A DNA stretch of 64,000 nucleotides from Methylotenera oryzisoli_B (GTDB lineage: Bacteria; Pseudomonadota; Gammaproteobacteria; Burkholderiales; Methylophilaceae). The stretch is from the NCBI GenBank assembly GCA_965613685.1, contig OZ277031.1, forward strand, positions 1,550,001-1,614,000, in the 5' to 3' direction. The translations under genes and the position numbers were made by a program. Positions 26,521-33,480 of this stretch are shown here, piece by piece. The notes below the pieces were generated by a model. The model saw only the letters and a list, made by a program, of their open reading frames with translations, had not been told where the DNA came from and searched no databases. Each line of letters opens with the position of its first letter. Position 1 is the stretch's first letter.

Positions 26521-27204
26521 CTAAGCTGCTCGCTTCAAACGTTTTGCGATGAGCATTCGCGTTGCATCTAAAATATCACGTGCGCTACCTTCGCAAGGTT
26601 CGATGACATTTAATAGCAATGCGTCATCAATTCCTGTAACGCCATAGTCAGCCAAAATATTTCGCACTTTTGGTAACCAATCTACGCTTTCCGCAGCATT
26701 AAATTCAACTAACTTACAGCGATTAATTACGCCGCTATCAACTTTAGACAAGTTGTTTGTTGTCAGTATAAAAATGCTATTTTTAGCGCCAGCATTCATC
26801 GCTACTTTAAGTGACAACATACTTTGTGTAAGTAAGTTATCTACTTCGTCTAATACAAAGTAATGATAAGCGTTTCCAAGCACCACTAGGTGCGTTTGCG
26901 CCTTAATGCGTTCAATTACTGTCGCACCGTTATCACCGCCTTGCGCTACTTCTACATAAGTCACTAGCGCTTCATCGCCACCGTTATTTTGCTCAATAAT
27001 ATTTGGCAAAATCTTTGCTAATGCGCTTTTTCCAGTGCCATAAGTACCGTATAGCAAAATGCCATTCTTGCCGCTCGACGGAAAGCCAAAGCTACCATCT
27101 GCTAAACCTTCAACTGTTTCACGTGCTTGCGCTGTATGGAACACAATATCAGCAAGCGTTTTAGGCTCGTACTTGCTATCAAAATCTTTAAAAATATTAC
27201 TCAC
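26521..27204 (-). CDS. AAA+ ATPase, clamp-loader/RuvB-like fold
   Basis: 227 residues from a GTG start at 27204 (AAGGAGAT ahead). It has KYEPKTLADIVFH, Walker A LLYGTYGTGKSALAKIL, Walker B HYFVLDEVDNLL, sensor 1 IFILTTNNLSK and an Arg in the VINRCKLVEF region. The pattern resembles DNA polymerase clamp loaders and small replication ATPases. It is co-directional with the unknown 265-residue gene 73 bases upstream and probably in one operon with it. A role in element replication or maintenance is inference. Confidence 0.82.
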   Translation of the reverse strand: MSNIFKDFDSKYEPKTLADIVFHTAQARETVEGLADGSFGFPSSGKNGILLYGTYGTGKSALAKILPNIIEQNNGGDEALVTYVEVAQGGDNGATVIERIKAQTHLVVLGNAYHYFVLDEVDNLLTQSMLSLKVAMNAGAKNSIFILTTNNLSKVDSGVINRCKLVEFNAAESVDWLPKVRNILADYGVTGIDDALLLNVIEPCEGSARDILDATRMLIAKRLKRAA

Positions 27205-27276
27205 TTTAAAATCTCCTTGTTCAAAAAATAATTACAAAAAAGTGCGCAGTATTACTACCACGCACTTGTTGTTTAA

Positions 27277-28074
27277 TTAAGCTACTGCCTTATTAACTGC
27301 GTTGTTAATAGCAGCATCATTTGCTGCCGCTTTTTGCTCTACTTTCTTGTTGCTCAGCTTTGCTTTGTTATTGCTGTAGCAAGCAGCTAGTGCTGTATTA
27401 ACCGCACCAATGCTGTTAGTCACAGCGTTAATCACAAACTTTCCGTTCGCTTTCTGTGTCGCCACAAATATAACTTGTTGCCCAACTTTGCTAGCGTCTA
27501 AAGTTTCAGCAATCTTTGTACTAGTCACTTCAGCCAATACTTTCTTAGCTAAAAATGTCTGCACAGCCTCAGCTTTAGCTTTAGTTGTTAAAGCGCCGTT
27601 GCGTGCCAATTTAATTTCTTGTACGCCACCGTTGTCTTTAATAAAAGCCGCTACTTCTTTTGCTTTTAAGCCTTTCGCTAGTGCTGTACGCAACACAATG
27701 CCGTAAGTACTAATACGACGCTTGTCAGTGTCACCAAATACACACTTAACAATCTTTACTAAGTTATGTGTACCTTTTCTAAACACCAACTTATTAGTTT
27801 TAATGTAAGCGTCAAGCTGCTCACGTAAATCTTTAGCTTTCGCGTTATCTACGCACATTGCTAAGTAGTTCGCGTAGCAATCAGCTAACAACGTATAAAG
27901 CTCGTTGTTAGATTTAGTGTAAGCATTTTGTTGCCATTGCTTACGTGCGTTACATAGCGCAGTAACAAAGTTAGCGTAGTCGTTTAAAACGACTTTTGTT
28001 TTTGCTGTTACTTTAAGTGTTGCTTTAGTAGTTGCTGTTTTTACTGCAGGTACTGCGTTAGCTGAGTTAGCCAT
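27277..28074 (-). CDS. Hypothetical protein, 265 aa, partner of the AAA+ gene
   Basis: Not recognised. Starts MANSANAVPAVKTATTKATL behind CGGAGAT. It is rich in Ala, Lys, Thr and Asn, mostly helical in appearance, with a low-complexity N-terminus and C-terminus. Codons near 27-33 (KVVLND) are formed by a copy of the AAGTCG palindrome at 27979-27997, so a repeat has been taken into the reading frame. Its place directly upstream of the ATPase suggests the two proteins act together. Confidence 0.72.
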   Translation of the reverse strand: MANSANAVPAVKTATTKATLKVTAKTKVVLNDYANFVTALCNARKQWQQNAYTKSNNELYTLLADCYANYLAMCVDNAKAKDLREQLDAYIKTNKLVFRKGTHNLVKIVKCVFGDTDKRRISTYGIVLRTALAKGLKAKEVAAFIKDNGGVQEIKLARNGALTTKAKAEAVQTFLAKKVLAEVTSTKIAETLDASKVGQQVIFVATQKANGKFVINAVTNSIGAVNTALAACYSNNKAKLSNKKVEQKAAANDAAINNAVNKAVA

Positions 28075-28212
28075 TTTTGTATCTCCGTTTTAAATTAAAA
28101 AAATGCGCTAGTGCGTTTGTTTTGTGTTCGCCCTATCGACAATTCACATAATACGGAGTTATCATCACGTGTATTTTTACGACAATTAACTGTTAACACT
28201 ACATTGGAATTG

Positions 28213-29112
28213 ATGATGGAACACACAAATCAACCTGCCGTAATTAAAGGAATGCGACGCTTACGTTATGCGGATATTGAAGAAGAAGTGCGTGACGCTA
28301 GGCAAAGCCCTTATCGTTGGTGGTTTGAATACCTGCAGTTAAGTAAAGATTATTGGTGGGTATGTCAGCAGGCAGGCGATACACTGGATGCTGATTTAAA
28401 AAGTATGTGGGAAGATTTTGGTGATGTGCATAACACCAACTTTATAAATTGGTGGATAAAGCGAGGAAGAGTCATTTTTGCTGAGAAAGTCAGTTTGCCT
28501 AAGGTGCGTAAGATTGATGGTGATAAAAACAATCTAAGTGCTAACCAACAAAATTATCTGGTTGTAGAAATCCCACTTAATCTTACTGAGCGTACAATTA
28601 GTCGTCAGGTATTAGCTTTGTTGCGCGAAGAATCAAACAGGCAAATTAAGCGTGATAGTAAAGCTGATCGCCCGTTAGCTAAATTAATTGGCATAAGAAA
28701 ATCAGTGATTAGAGATGCACGTGAGATATGGTGCTTAAATCAAATTGTACAAAATGCTAAAAAACCTAACGCAACAATCGGCAAGCCTTATGACACAATG
28801 ACAACACAGCAAATTGGGATTGGATTTAGATTGGTACGAAGTTGCCTGCCTAAGTTTACTGATGGCGAAGATGTAGAGCGTAAAAAACGAAATGGAATGA
28901 AAGTGGCGGTGTCGCGTATGGTGCATCGCGCTAACAGTCTAATTGCTAATGCTGAGATTGGCGTGTTTCCAAGTTTTGCGCCAGTTGAAAAACGAGTGCG
29001 TTGGACTGAACAACAACAAATAGAGTTTGACGCTGCAATTGAACGTGGTGAATGGCAACCAGAAGCAATGAATATTGATAACTTTAGAAATAGATTTGAA
29101 CGCCCTAAATAA
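28213..29112 (+). CDS. Hypothetical protein, about 299 aa
   Basis: Not recognised. The start at 28213 (MMEHTNQPAVIKGMRRLRYA) has a GGAA sequence just ahead; an earlier start at 28111 would be possible but lacks one. The N-terminal part is rich in tryptophan (SPYRWWFEYLQLSKDYWWVC, FINWWIKRGRVIF), which recalls proteins seen in other integrative elements. The C-terminus is basic and helical. It is divergent from the ATPase operon, facing the second short recombinase. Confidence 0.72.
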   Translation: MMEHTNQPAVIKGMRRLRYADIEEEVRDARQSPYRWWFEYLQLSKDYWWVCQQAGDTLDADLKSMWEDFGDVHNTNFINWWIKRGRVIFAEKVSLPKVRKIDGDKNNLSANQQNYLVVEIPLNLTERTISRQVLALLREESNRQIKRDSKADRPLAKLIGIRKSVIRDAREIWCLNQIVQNAKKPNATIGKPYDTMTTQQIGIGFRLVRSCLPKFTDGEDVERKKRNGMKVAVSRMVHRANSLIANAEIGVFPSFAPVEKRVRWTEQQQIEFDAAIERGEWQPEAMNIDNFRNRFERPK

Positions 29113-29147
29113 CCACTTGTTTTGGATAGTCGTTTTAAACGACTACG

Positions 29148-29744
29148 TCATACAAGTTCTGCAGCAGCTCGCTTTTGGTCAGGCGTAACTTCAATGTACC
29201 TTTGGGTGGTCTGTAAATTTCTATGTCCAACCATTTCCATTAATACTTTAAGCGGCACTGACTTTGCACTTAGCTTAGTAATGAATGACCTACGACCTGA
29301 ATGGCTGCTTGCACCATCTAAGCCAGCATTCTTAAATAACATATGAAAATGATAGCAAGCAGTGTTTGCATCAAAGCCCGCTCGCTTTTGCGTGGCAAAT
29401 AAAGGTTTGTCCAATTGATTGCTGTAAGTTAAAGCAATAAGCTGTTTATCAGTAAAACGTTCACTTAAGTAGTTTTGTATCTCTTTACGAAGTTTTTCTG
29501 GCAACACTACCGTTCTACCGTATTTGCCTTTTGTTTGTTCCGCAGACAAATTAATTTCTAAACGAACACTGCCGTCATTCGCCAATACATCTTTAAGTCT
29601 TGTTGCGACCACTTCTTTAATACGCATACCTGCGTAGAATGTCATCAACACCATCAATCTATCTCGTGCTGAGTGTCTGCGTGTGTTGATATAAAGCAGT
29701 AATAAGTTTAATTCTTTCTCATTAAGTACTCGTGCTTGTTTCAT
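29148..29744 (-). CDS. Short tyrosine recombinase, catalytic domain only (second copy)
   Basis: 199 residues from ATG 29744, with AAGGGG eight bases ahead; a longer frame to 29843 lacks a ribosome-binding sequence. Homologous to the protein at 21478: MTFYAGMRIKEVVATRLKDV, NLSAEQTKGKYGRTVVLPEK, SSHSGRRSFITKLSAKSVP, MVGHRNLQTTQRYIEV. All catalytic residues are present. It abuts a palindrome at 29128 and another lies at 29998, so it too sits in a palindrome-bounded module. It lacks the N-terminal half found in full integrases. Confidence 0.85.
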   Translation of the reverse strand: MKQARVLNEKELNLLLLYINTRRHSARDRLMVLMTFYAGMRIKEVVATRLKDVLANDGSVRLEINLSAEQTKGKYGRTVVLPEKLRKEIQNYLSERFTDKQLIALTYSNQLDKPLFATQKRAGFDANTACYHFHMLFKNAGLDGASSHSGRRSFITKLSAKSVPLKVLMEMVGHRNLQTTQRYIEVTPDQKRAAAELV

Positions 29745-29844
29745 CTTATTTCCCCTTAATAACAAATGATTTTCGTTAGAAGTATTTTGTTTTCTTTTGT
29801 TATCAATTCCTACCAAAATCTGCCAAAGTGTAGTTAATAGCATT

Positions 29845-30347
29845 TATCCTCCATTAATTAATGACTTAACTTAATAATGTTTATTATTGTATATAACCAT
29901 TGTTTTTGTATTTATGTGATTAAGCTAATGAGCGAACTGAAGTTCGCTTGTGATTTCACAAAAGCATTCGCTTTTGCTCATCACTGCTTTTCTAGTTAGT
30001 CGTTTTAAACGACTTTGATATATGTGAACTTATATTGAATGGAGCTTTTGACTTGTTGTTTGATTGATTTTGGAGGCGAACGACGGCTATGTATTTTGCC
30101 GAAACAAAAAAACATAACCGTCGCTCCGTGTCGTTTGATTCTGTATGTATGACACGACTGTAAAAAGATTTTATGGAAGACGATCGTAGTAAAACTTCCA
30201 ACCCGCTTCAGCATTGATTTGCTTTGAAGGTAATCTTGCGGCATTCACTCATATTATTATTCAGCTTCTACAGCAGCGAATAATGAGTGCGGAGGCATTA
30301 GCCGTCATATTCCACTCCGCGTTTTTGTCCTTTGTTAAAGCAGTGAC
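29845..30347. other. Non-coding stretch with several stem-loops
   Basis: No convincing gene. Visible structures are GCGAACTGAAGTTCGC at 29932-29948, the AAGTCG palindrome at 29998, an imperfect long hairpin CGACGGCTATGT...ACATAACCGTCG at 30082-30124, and GCATTCACTCAT...ATGAGTGC around 30240-30292. Some could be recombination sites or a small RNA; the sequence does not decide. Confidence 0.45.
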
Positions 30348-30659
30348 TTATCTGCCTTTGTTAATTGCCTTGTGTGCTTTAAATACTTTTCTGTTAATAC
30401 TTGTGCCTATATTCAGTACTTTGTATGCCTTTGTGGCTGTGAGTGTTTGTCGTTTAGCTTTGTGCTTAATGTCTTGTAAATAGGTAGTGAGCAATTCTGT
30501 CTGCGTTTCATTGAGCAAAGCAGCGTGATATTTCATCAAGCTATGTGCGACTTGCTGGGCTTGCAGGAATGGCAATTCAATCACCGTAAAGCTCTTCTCA
30601 TCCCATCCGTTTTGTTTTAGCCATTCAGCTGTTTGTTTATCTGCTTTGTATTCGTTCAT
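30348..30659 (-). CDS. Hypothetical protein, about 103 aa
   Basis: Not recognised. I prefer the start at 30659 (MNEYKADKQTAEWLKQNGWD); a frame open to 30701 adds 14 mostly hydrophobic residues without a better ribosome-binding sequence. The protein is helical and basic toward the end (DIKHKAKRQTLTATKAYKVL). It may be a small DNA-binding or element-maintenance protein. Confidence 0.55.
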   Translation of the reverse strand: MNEYKADKQTAEWLKQNGWDEKSFTVIELPFLQAQQVAHSLMKYHAALLNETQTELLTTYLQDIKHKAKRQTLTATKAYKVLNIGTSINRKVFKAHKAINKGR

Positions 30660-30809
30660 ATACTTATTTATACAAACAAAAGAAAACCATATTAAAACCA
30701 ATCGTTTTTGACTGATTTTGAAATTGGCATTTTTGGCACTAGCAATTAGAGGTAGGAATGTGCGCTAAGAGAAACTAAAGTTTGTAATTTAGCGTGAGGA
30801 CAAATAGAA

Positions 30810-30968
30810 ATGAATACTTATATTAGCGTAGTTAAATTACAGATAACCACAACCAGCACGACAACAACTAAGGTATTGGTGCAAGCAACAGATAGCTATA
30901 AAGCTAAGCTGCAATTAGAAGCTATGTATGGACGGGGTAATGTGATGAGTGTGCCGCAGTTAGTTAAG
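30810..30968 (+). CDS. Small hypothetical protein, 52 aa, paralogue of 20148-20318
   Basis: Starts MNTYISVVKLQITTTSTTTT after GTGAGGACAAATAGAA and ends KAKLQLEAMYGRGNVMSVPQ-FS. It shares start, length class and the C-terminal block with the element-1 protein, but lies in the opposite orientation. Function unknown. Confidence 0.55.
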
Positions 30969-31022
30969 TGATGATAGAAAGTCGTTTAAAACGACTTTCC
31001 AAACCCCAGCATAAATACAACT

Positions 31023-31220
31023 ATGCGCATACACGAAATAACAACGATTAAACCCCTTAAGCCACTAACGCCAGCACAAGCCAGAATAAATGCGTTAAAA
31101 CAGCAGCAAACAAAGGCTAAGACGGCATTGAATGCTGAACGTGAACGGCAACAACAAGCGAAAGCAACAGAACGGGTACAGAAAGCACAGCAGGCATTGA
31201 CTAAGGCGAGGTTGCCTTAA
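31023..31220 (+). CDS. Small basic conserved protein, copy 3 (65 aa)
   Basis: The most divergent of the three copies (MRIHEITTIKPLKPLTPAQA), still framed by AAGTCG palindromes at 30979 and 31233, and followed by the porin terminator. Amino-acid changes are mostly conservative, supporting a real coding sequence. Confidence 0.55.
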   Translation: MRIHEITTIKPLKPLTPAQARINALKQQQTKAKTALNAERERQQQAKATERVQKAQQALTKARLP

Positions 31221-31277
31221 GCGATTTACCAGAAGTCGTTTTAAACGACTTCTGCAAAAAACATAATCAACAGGTAT

Positions 31278-31307
31278 AAAAAAACGGCAACCGAAGTTGC
31301 CGTTTTT
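31278..31307. terminator. Terminator downstream of the intact porin
   Basis: AAAACGGCAAC, CGAA, GTTGCCGTTTTT hairpin, about 60 bases after the porin stop on the minus strand. Confidence 0.88.
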
Positions 31308-31369
31308 ATTTACATCTCAAAGCTTAACATTAAGCTTCTAAACTACAGCAGACTAAGTCTGCGGTAATC

Positions 31370-32539
31370 CTAGAAGAATAAGATCGCGCCTAGAGACATT
31401 GTTTTTGCTTTTGAATTTGTATCTGCAATAGATGTATTATCTGTTTTAGAATCAAGTTCTGTATACTCAGCCACCAAGTTTAGGTGTTTAGTCAAAGGAT
31501 GATAAGCACCAACTGTGATTTGTTCACGGGTTTTGTCATTGAAAGCATCATCTGAACCAGTAGTAACACCGTCTAGTTTAGATTCACCGTATGACACACC
31601 TAATTTAGTGCCTACACCTGGAAGAACATAAGTACCCTGTACGTACCAGTCATCTGACTTACGTCTAGCGTTTGAATCGGTGTAACCATCACGGAATTGA
31701 ACGATAGTACCAGTACCTTTACCTTCACCGTAGTAACCAGTCAAGCCAAAGCCTGCCATATTTACGGTAGCACCGATATCCCATGCAGATGCAGTGCTCT
31801 CAACAGAAGTTGATAATTGCATGTTTTGTGTAATGCCTGAAGCCCAAACTTTACCAGATACGTCACCGGCAAAAGCGTAAGATACTTGACCTTCAAATGC
31901 TGGCTCGCCACCGCCACGTAATGTATTAGTAGCTGATACAGCTACTGCTGAATCATATGTATTCCAAGCTTGTGTTGCACCAGCTGTGAAGCTGAAACCG
32001 TTGAAGTTTGGTGAAGCGTAAGAAATTTGTGATTTCCAGTCAGCGTAAACGTAACCACCACCGATACGACCTAGTGTAGTAGTTGCTTGGCTAGCGCCAG
32101 CGCCAGCACCCACGCCTAACAATGTCATGTCGTTTAGGATGGCGCCAGAAGCGTAGATACCCAAATCTTTACCAACTTTTACAGAACCCCATGAAGCATC
32201 ACCGAATGTTAAGAACGCTTGACGGTTTTCTTGCGTAGCTGTGTTGTAGTTTGCTAAACCTTGTGCTGTTGATGCACCTGGTTGAATGCTGATAGTGAAA
32301 GCAACATCCGTGTCGTTTTGACGTGTTTTACCAGAAACAGCCAATACGTTTGGTAACAAACCAGTTTCGATTGTGTTAACAGCTTGTGCGCCGTCTGTTT
32401 TTGTAGATGTCATGTAAGCGTTTACAACGCCACCGATGTCTAAAGTCCAATCACCAGCTACGATACCACCAGCTGCTGAAGCACTTGAAGCTGCAGCTAA
32501 TAAAGCTGAAGCAACTGCTAATTTAATTGTGTTATTCAT
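31370..32539 (-). CDS. Outer-membrane general porin, the intact and expressed copy
   Basis: Betaproteobacterial general-diffusion porin of 389 residues. It has a signal peptide MNNTIKLAVASALLAAASSA cleaved after SAA, beta-strand pattern throughout and a terminal Phe (GAILFF) required for outer-membrane assembly. AGGAGATTTATATG provides a strong start at 32539. Codons 1-9 and all upstream DNA are chromosomal, while the remainder belongs to the right end of element 2: the att core (32502-32517) falls in the signal-peptide codons. The ORF is thus a chromosome-element hybrid that stays in frame across the junction. Confidence 0.95.
   Translation of the reverse strand: MNNTIKLAVASALLAAASSASAAGGIVAGDWTLDIGGVVNAYMTSTKTDGAQAVNTIETGLLPNVLAVSGKTRQNDTDVAFTISIQPGASTAQGLANYNTATQENRQAFLTFGDASWGSVKVGKDLGIYASGAILNDMTLLGVGAGAGASQATTTLGRIGGGYVYADWKSQISYASPNFNGFSFTAGATQAWNTYDSAVAVSATNTLRGGGEPAFEGQVSYAFAGDVSGKVWASGITQNMQLSTSVESTASAWDIGATVNMAGFGLTGYYGEGKGTGTIVQFRDGYTDSNARRKSDDWYVQGTYVLPGVGTKLGVSYGESKLDGVTTGSDDAFNDKTREQITVGAYHPLTKHLNLVAEYTELDSKTDNTSIADTNSKAKTMSLGAILFF
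32502..32517. repeat. Attachment-site junction 3 (AAAGCTGAAGCAACTG) inside the porin signal peptide
   Basis: Right boundary of the tandem elements. It matches junctions 1 and 2 except for one missing A, the difference that keeps the porin frame open here while the other junctions read into TGA. Confidence 0.75.
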
Positions 32540-32777
32540 ATAAATCTCCTAAAAGTTTATTGCTATTGGTACTTCTTGAAATAATCTCACCATTACGGTG
32601 AGGAAGTTTGCAAACTCCCTCAATGCCGACTACCCAAGGGCAATCTTTATCGAGAAGGTGATCCAGTATGCCAAAGCTTTTTGGCTGAAACAACGATTAT
32701 TTGGTGTTTTTGTAACAAATTGTTGTGTTTGTTGTAAATTTGCAACAAACACTTGGTTGTTTTCAGTGGAATCCTTT

Positions 32778-32841
32778 GTAGGAGCGGTCTGTGACCGCGA
32801 ATGGTGGTGTTTGCTAATCGCGGTCACAGACCGCTCCTACA
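32778..32841. repeat. REP-like inverted pair, type 2 variant
   Basis: Units at 32778-32801 and 32819-32841 (GTAGGAGCGGTCTGTGACCG core) face each other, forming one long stem-loop (a BIME). The rest of 32600-32900 shows no gene; TTGTAACAAATTGTTG and similar A/T-rich runs at 32705-32750 may be promoter DNA of the porin. Confidence 0.85.
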
Positions 32842-32903
32842 AGATCAAAACCCATGGAATTGCGTTGTTTTACGGTAGTTGAGCGCTCCCACAAAATCTA
32901 GCC

Positions 32904-33344
32904 TTACAACCAAATAGCATCCCAATGCGGGTAATCGCCGACTTTATTAACCAAACCAGCACGAATGGGATTAGCCACTATGTACCTGGCAACAGCCTGT
33001 ATGTCTTCTTCTTTACGAATGGCATGGTCGTAATAGCCGGATTGCCAAATGGGATGGCCTACCTTTTTAGCGCTTTCTGATTTGATGCTTTTAATAACGT
33101 TCGCTAATGAAGCGTCATCAATAAGCTGCAGCAACCAATGCAAATGGTCTGGCATAACAATAAAGGCTAATGTTTTTGTGTGGTTTAGGTCGTCTGATTT
33201 TTTCAGACTCTTAATCAGCATTCTGGCATAGCTGAAATTGGCAAATATAGGCTTTCTATTTTTACAGGTAGAGGTGATGTGGTAAATCTGGTTAGGTAAA
33301 GATAGCCGGCCTTTTCGTAAATCCTTTTGGTGGCTAATTGGCAT
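32904..33344 (-). CDS. REP-associated tyrosine transposase (RAYT, Y1_Tnp)
   Basis: HUH-type single-strand transposase of about 146 residues from ATG 33344 (MPISHQKDLRKGRLSLPNQI). A longer reading would use a GTG inside a REP unit. Visible motifs are QIYHITSTCKNRKPIF, the HUH pair VMPDHLHWLL and the catalytic Tyr in QSGYYDHAIRKEEDIQAVA, then YIVANPIRAGLV typical of RAYTs. REP units of type 2 lie on both sides. This enzyme is the likely source of the type 2 REPs spread across the window. Confidence 0.92.
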   Translation of the reverse strand: MPISHQKDLRKGRLSLPNQIYHITSTCKNRKPIFANFSYARMLIKSLKKSDDLNHTKTLAFIVMPDHLHWLLQLIDDASLANVIKSIKSESAKKVGHPIWQSGYYDHAIRKEEDIQAVARYIVANPIRAGLVNKVGDYPHWDAIWL

Positions 33345-33357
33345 TGGCTTAGCTTGC

Positions 33358-33465
33358 TTCGCGGTCACCGACCGCTCCTACAAGAATACGGTTGAGCATT
33401 GGTTCGCGGTCACCGACCGCTCCTACAGAATGCAGAGTTTGGTAGGAGCGGTCGGTGACCGCGAA
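33358..33465. repeat. REP-like palindromes, type 2 (three units) beside the RAYT gene
   Basis: Units at 33358-33381 and 33403-33427 in one orientation and 33442-33465 inverted, directly upstream of the RAYT start. Confidence 0.9.
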
Positions 33466-33480
33466 AGGCACAGTGGCCAT

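Larger units (their letters stand above)
16550..31252. repeat. Dispersed perfect palindrome, AAGTCGTTTTAAACGACTT, 12 copies
   Basis: Copies centre on AAGTCGTTTTAAACGACTT or the equivalent AAGTCGTTTAAAACGACTT. They lie at 16550-16570 (one extra base), 19423-19444, 20122-20142, 22971-22991, 23229-23248, 25870-25890, 26500-26518, 27979-27997, 29128-29145, 29998-30016, 30979-30999 and 31233-31252. Eleven are intergenic and separate gene modules; the one at 27979 is inside a coding sequence. I saw none in the core DNA on either side. Half-sites resembling it (GTAAAACGACC) occur at 16256-16267. Confidence 0.93.

Noticed and set aside
30214..30483. Hydrophobic 89-residue frame on the plus strand
   Set aside because: It overlaps the minus-strand gene at 30348-30659 in antisense, lacks a ribosome-binding sequence and has no relative in element 1.
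16550..31252. The 19-base palindromes as a CRISPR array
   Set aside because: Spacing is irregular (hundreds to thousands of bases) with genes between; there are no spacers and no cas genes.
16550..31252. The palindromes as ordinary terminators
   Set aside because: They have no loop, only five GC pairs at most, and several genes already have separate strong hairpins with T runs.
18060..32517. A tRNA gene as the integration target
   Set aside because: The junction sequence lies in porin signal-peptide codons on all three copies, and no cloverleaf-like sequence was found near any junction.
33345..33368. GTG start for the RAYT gene
   Set aside because: The codon lies in a REP unit and the added residues are not part of the family.
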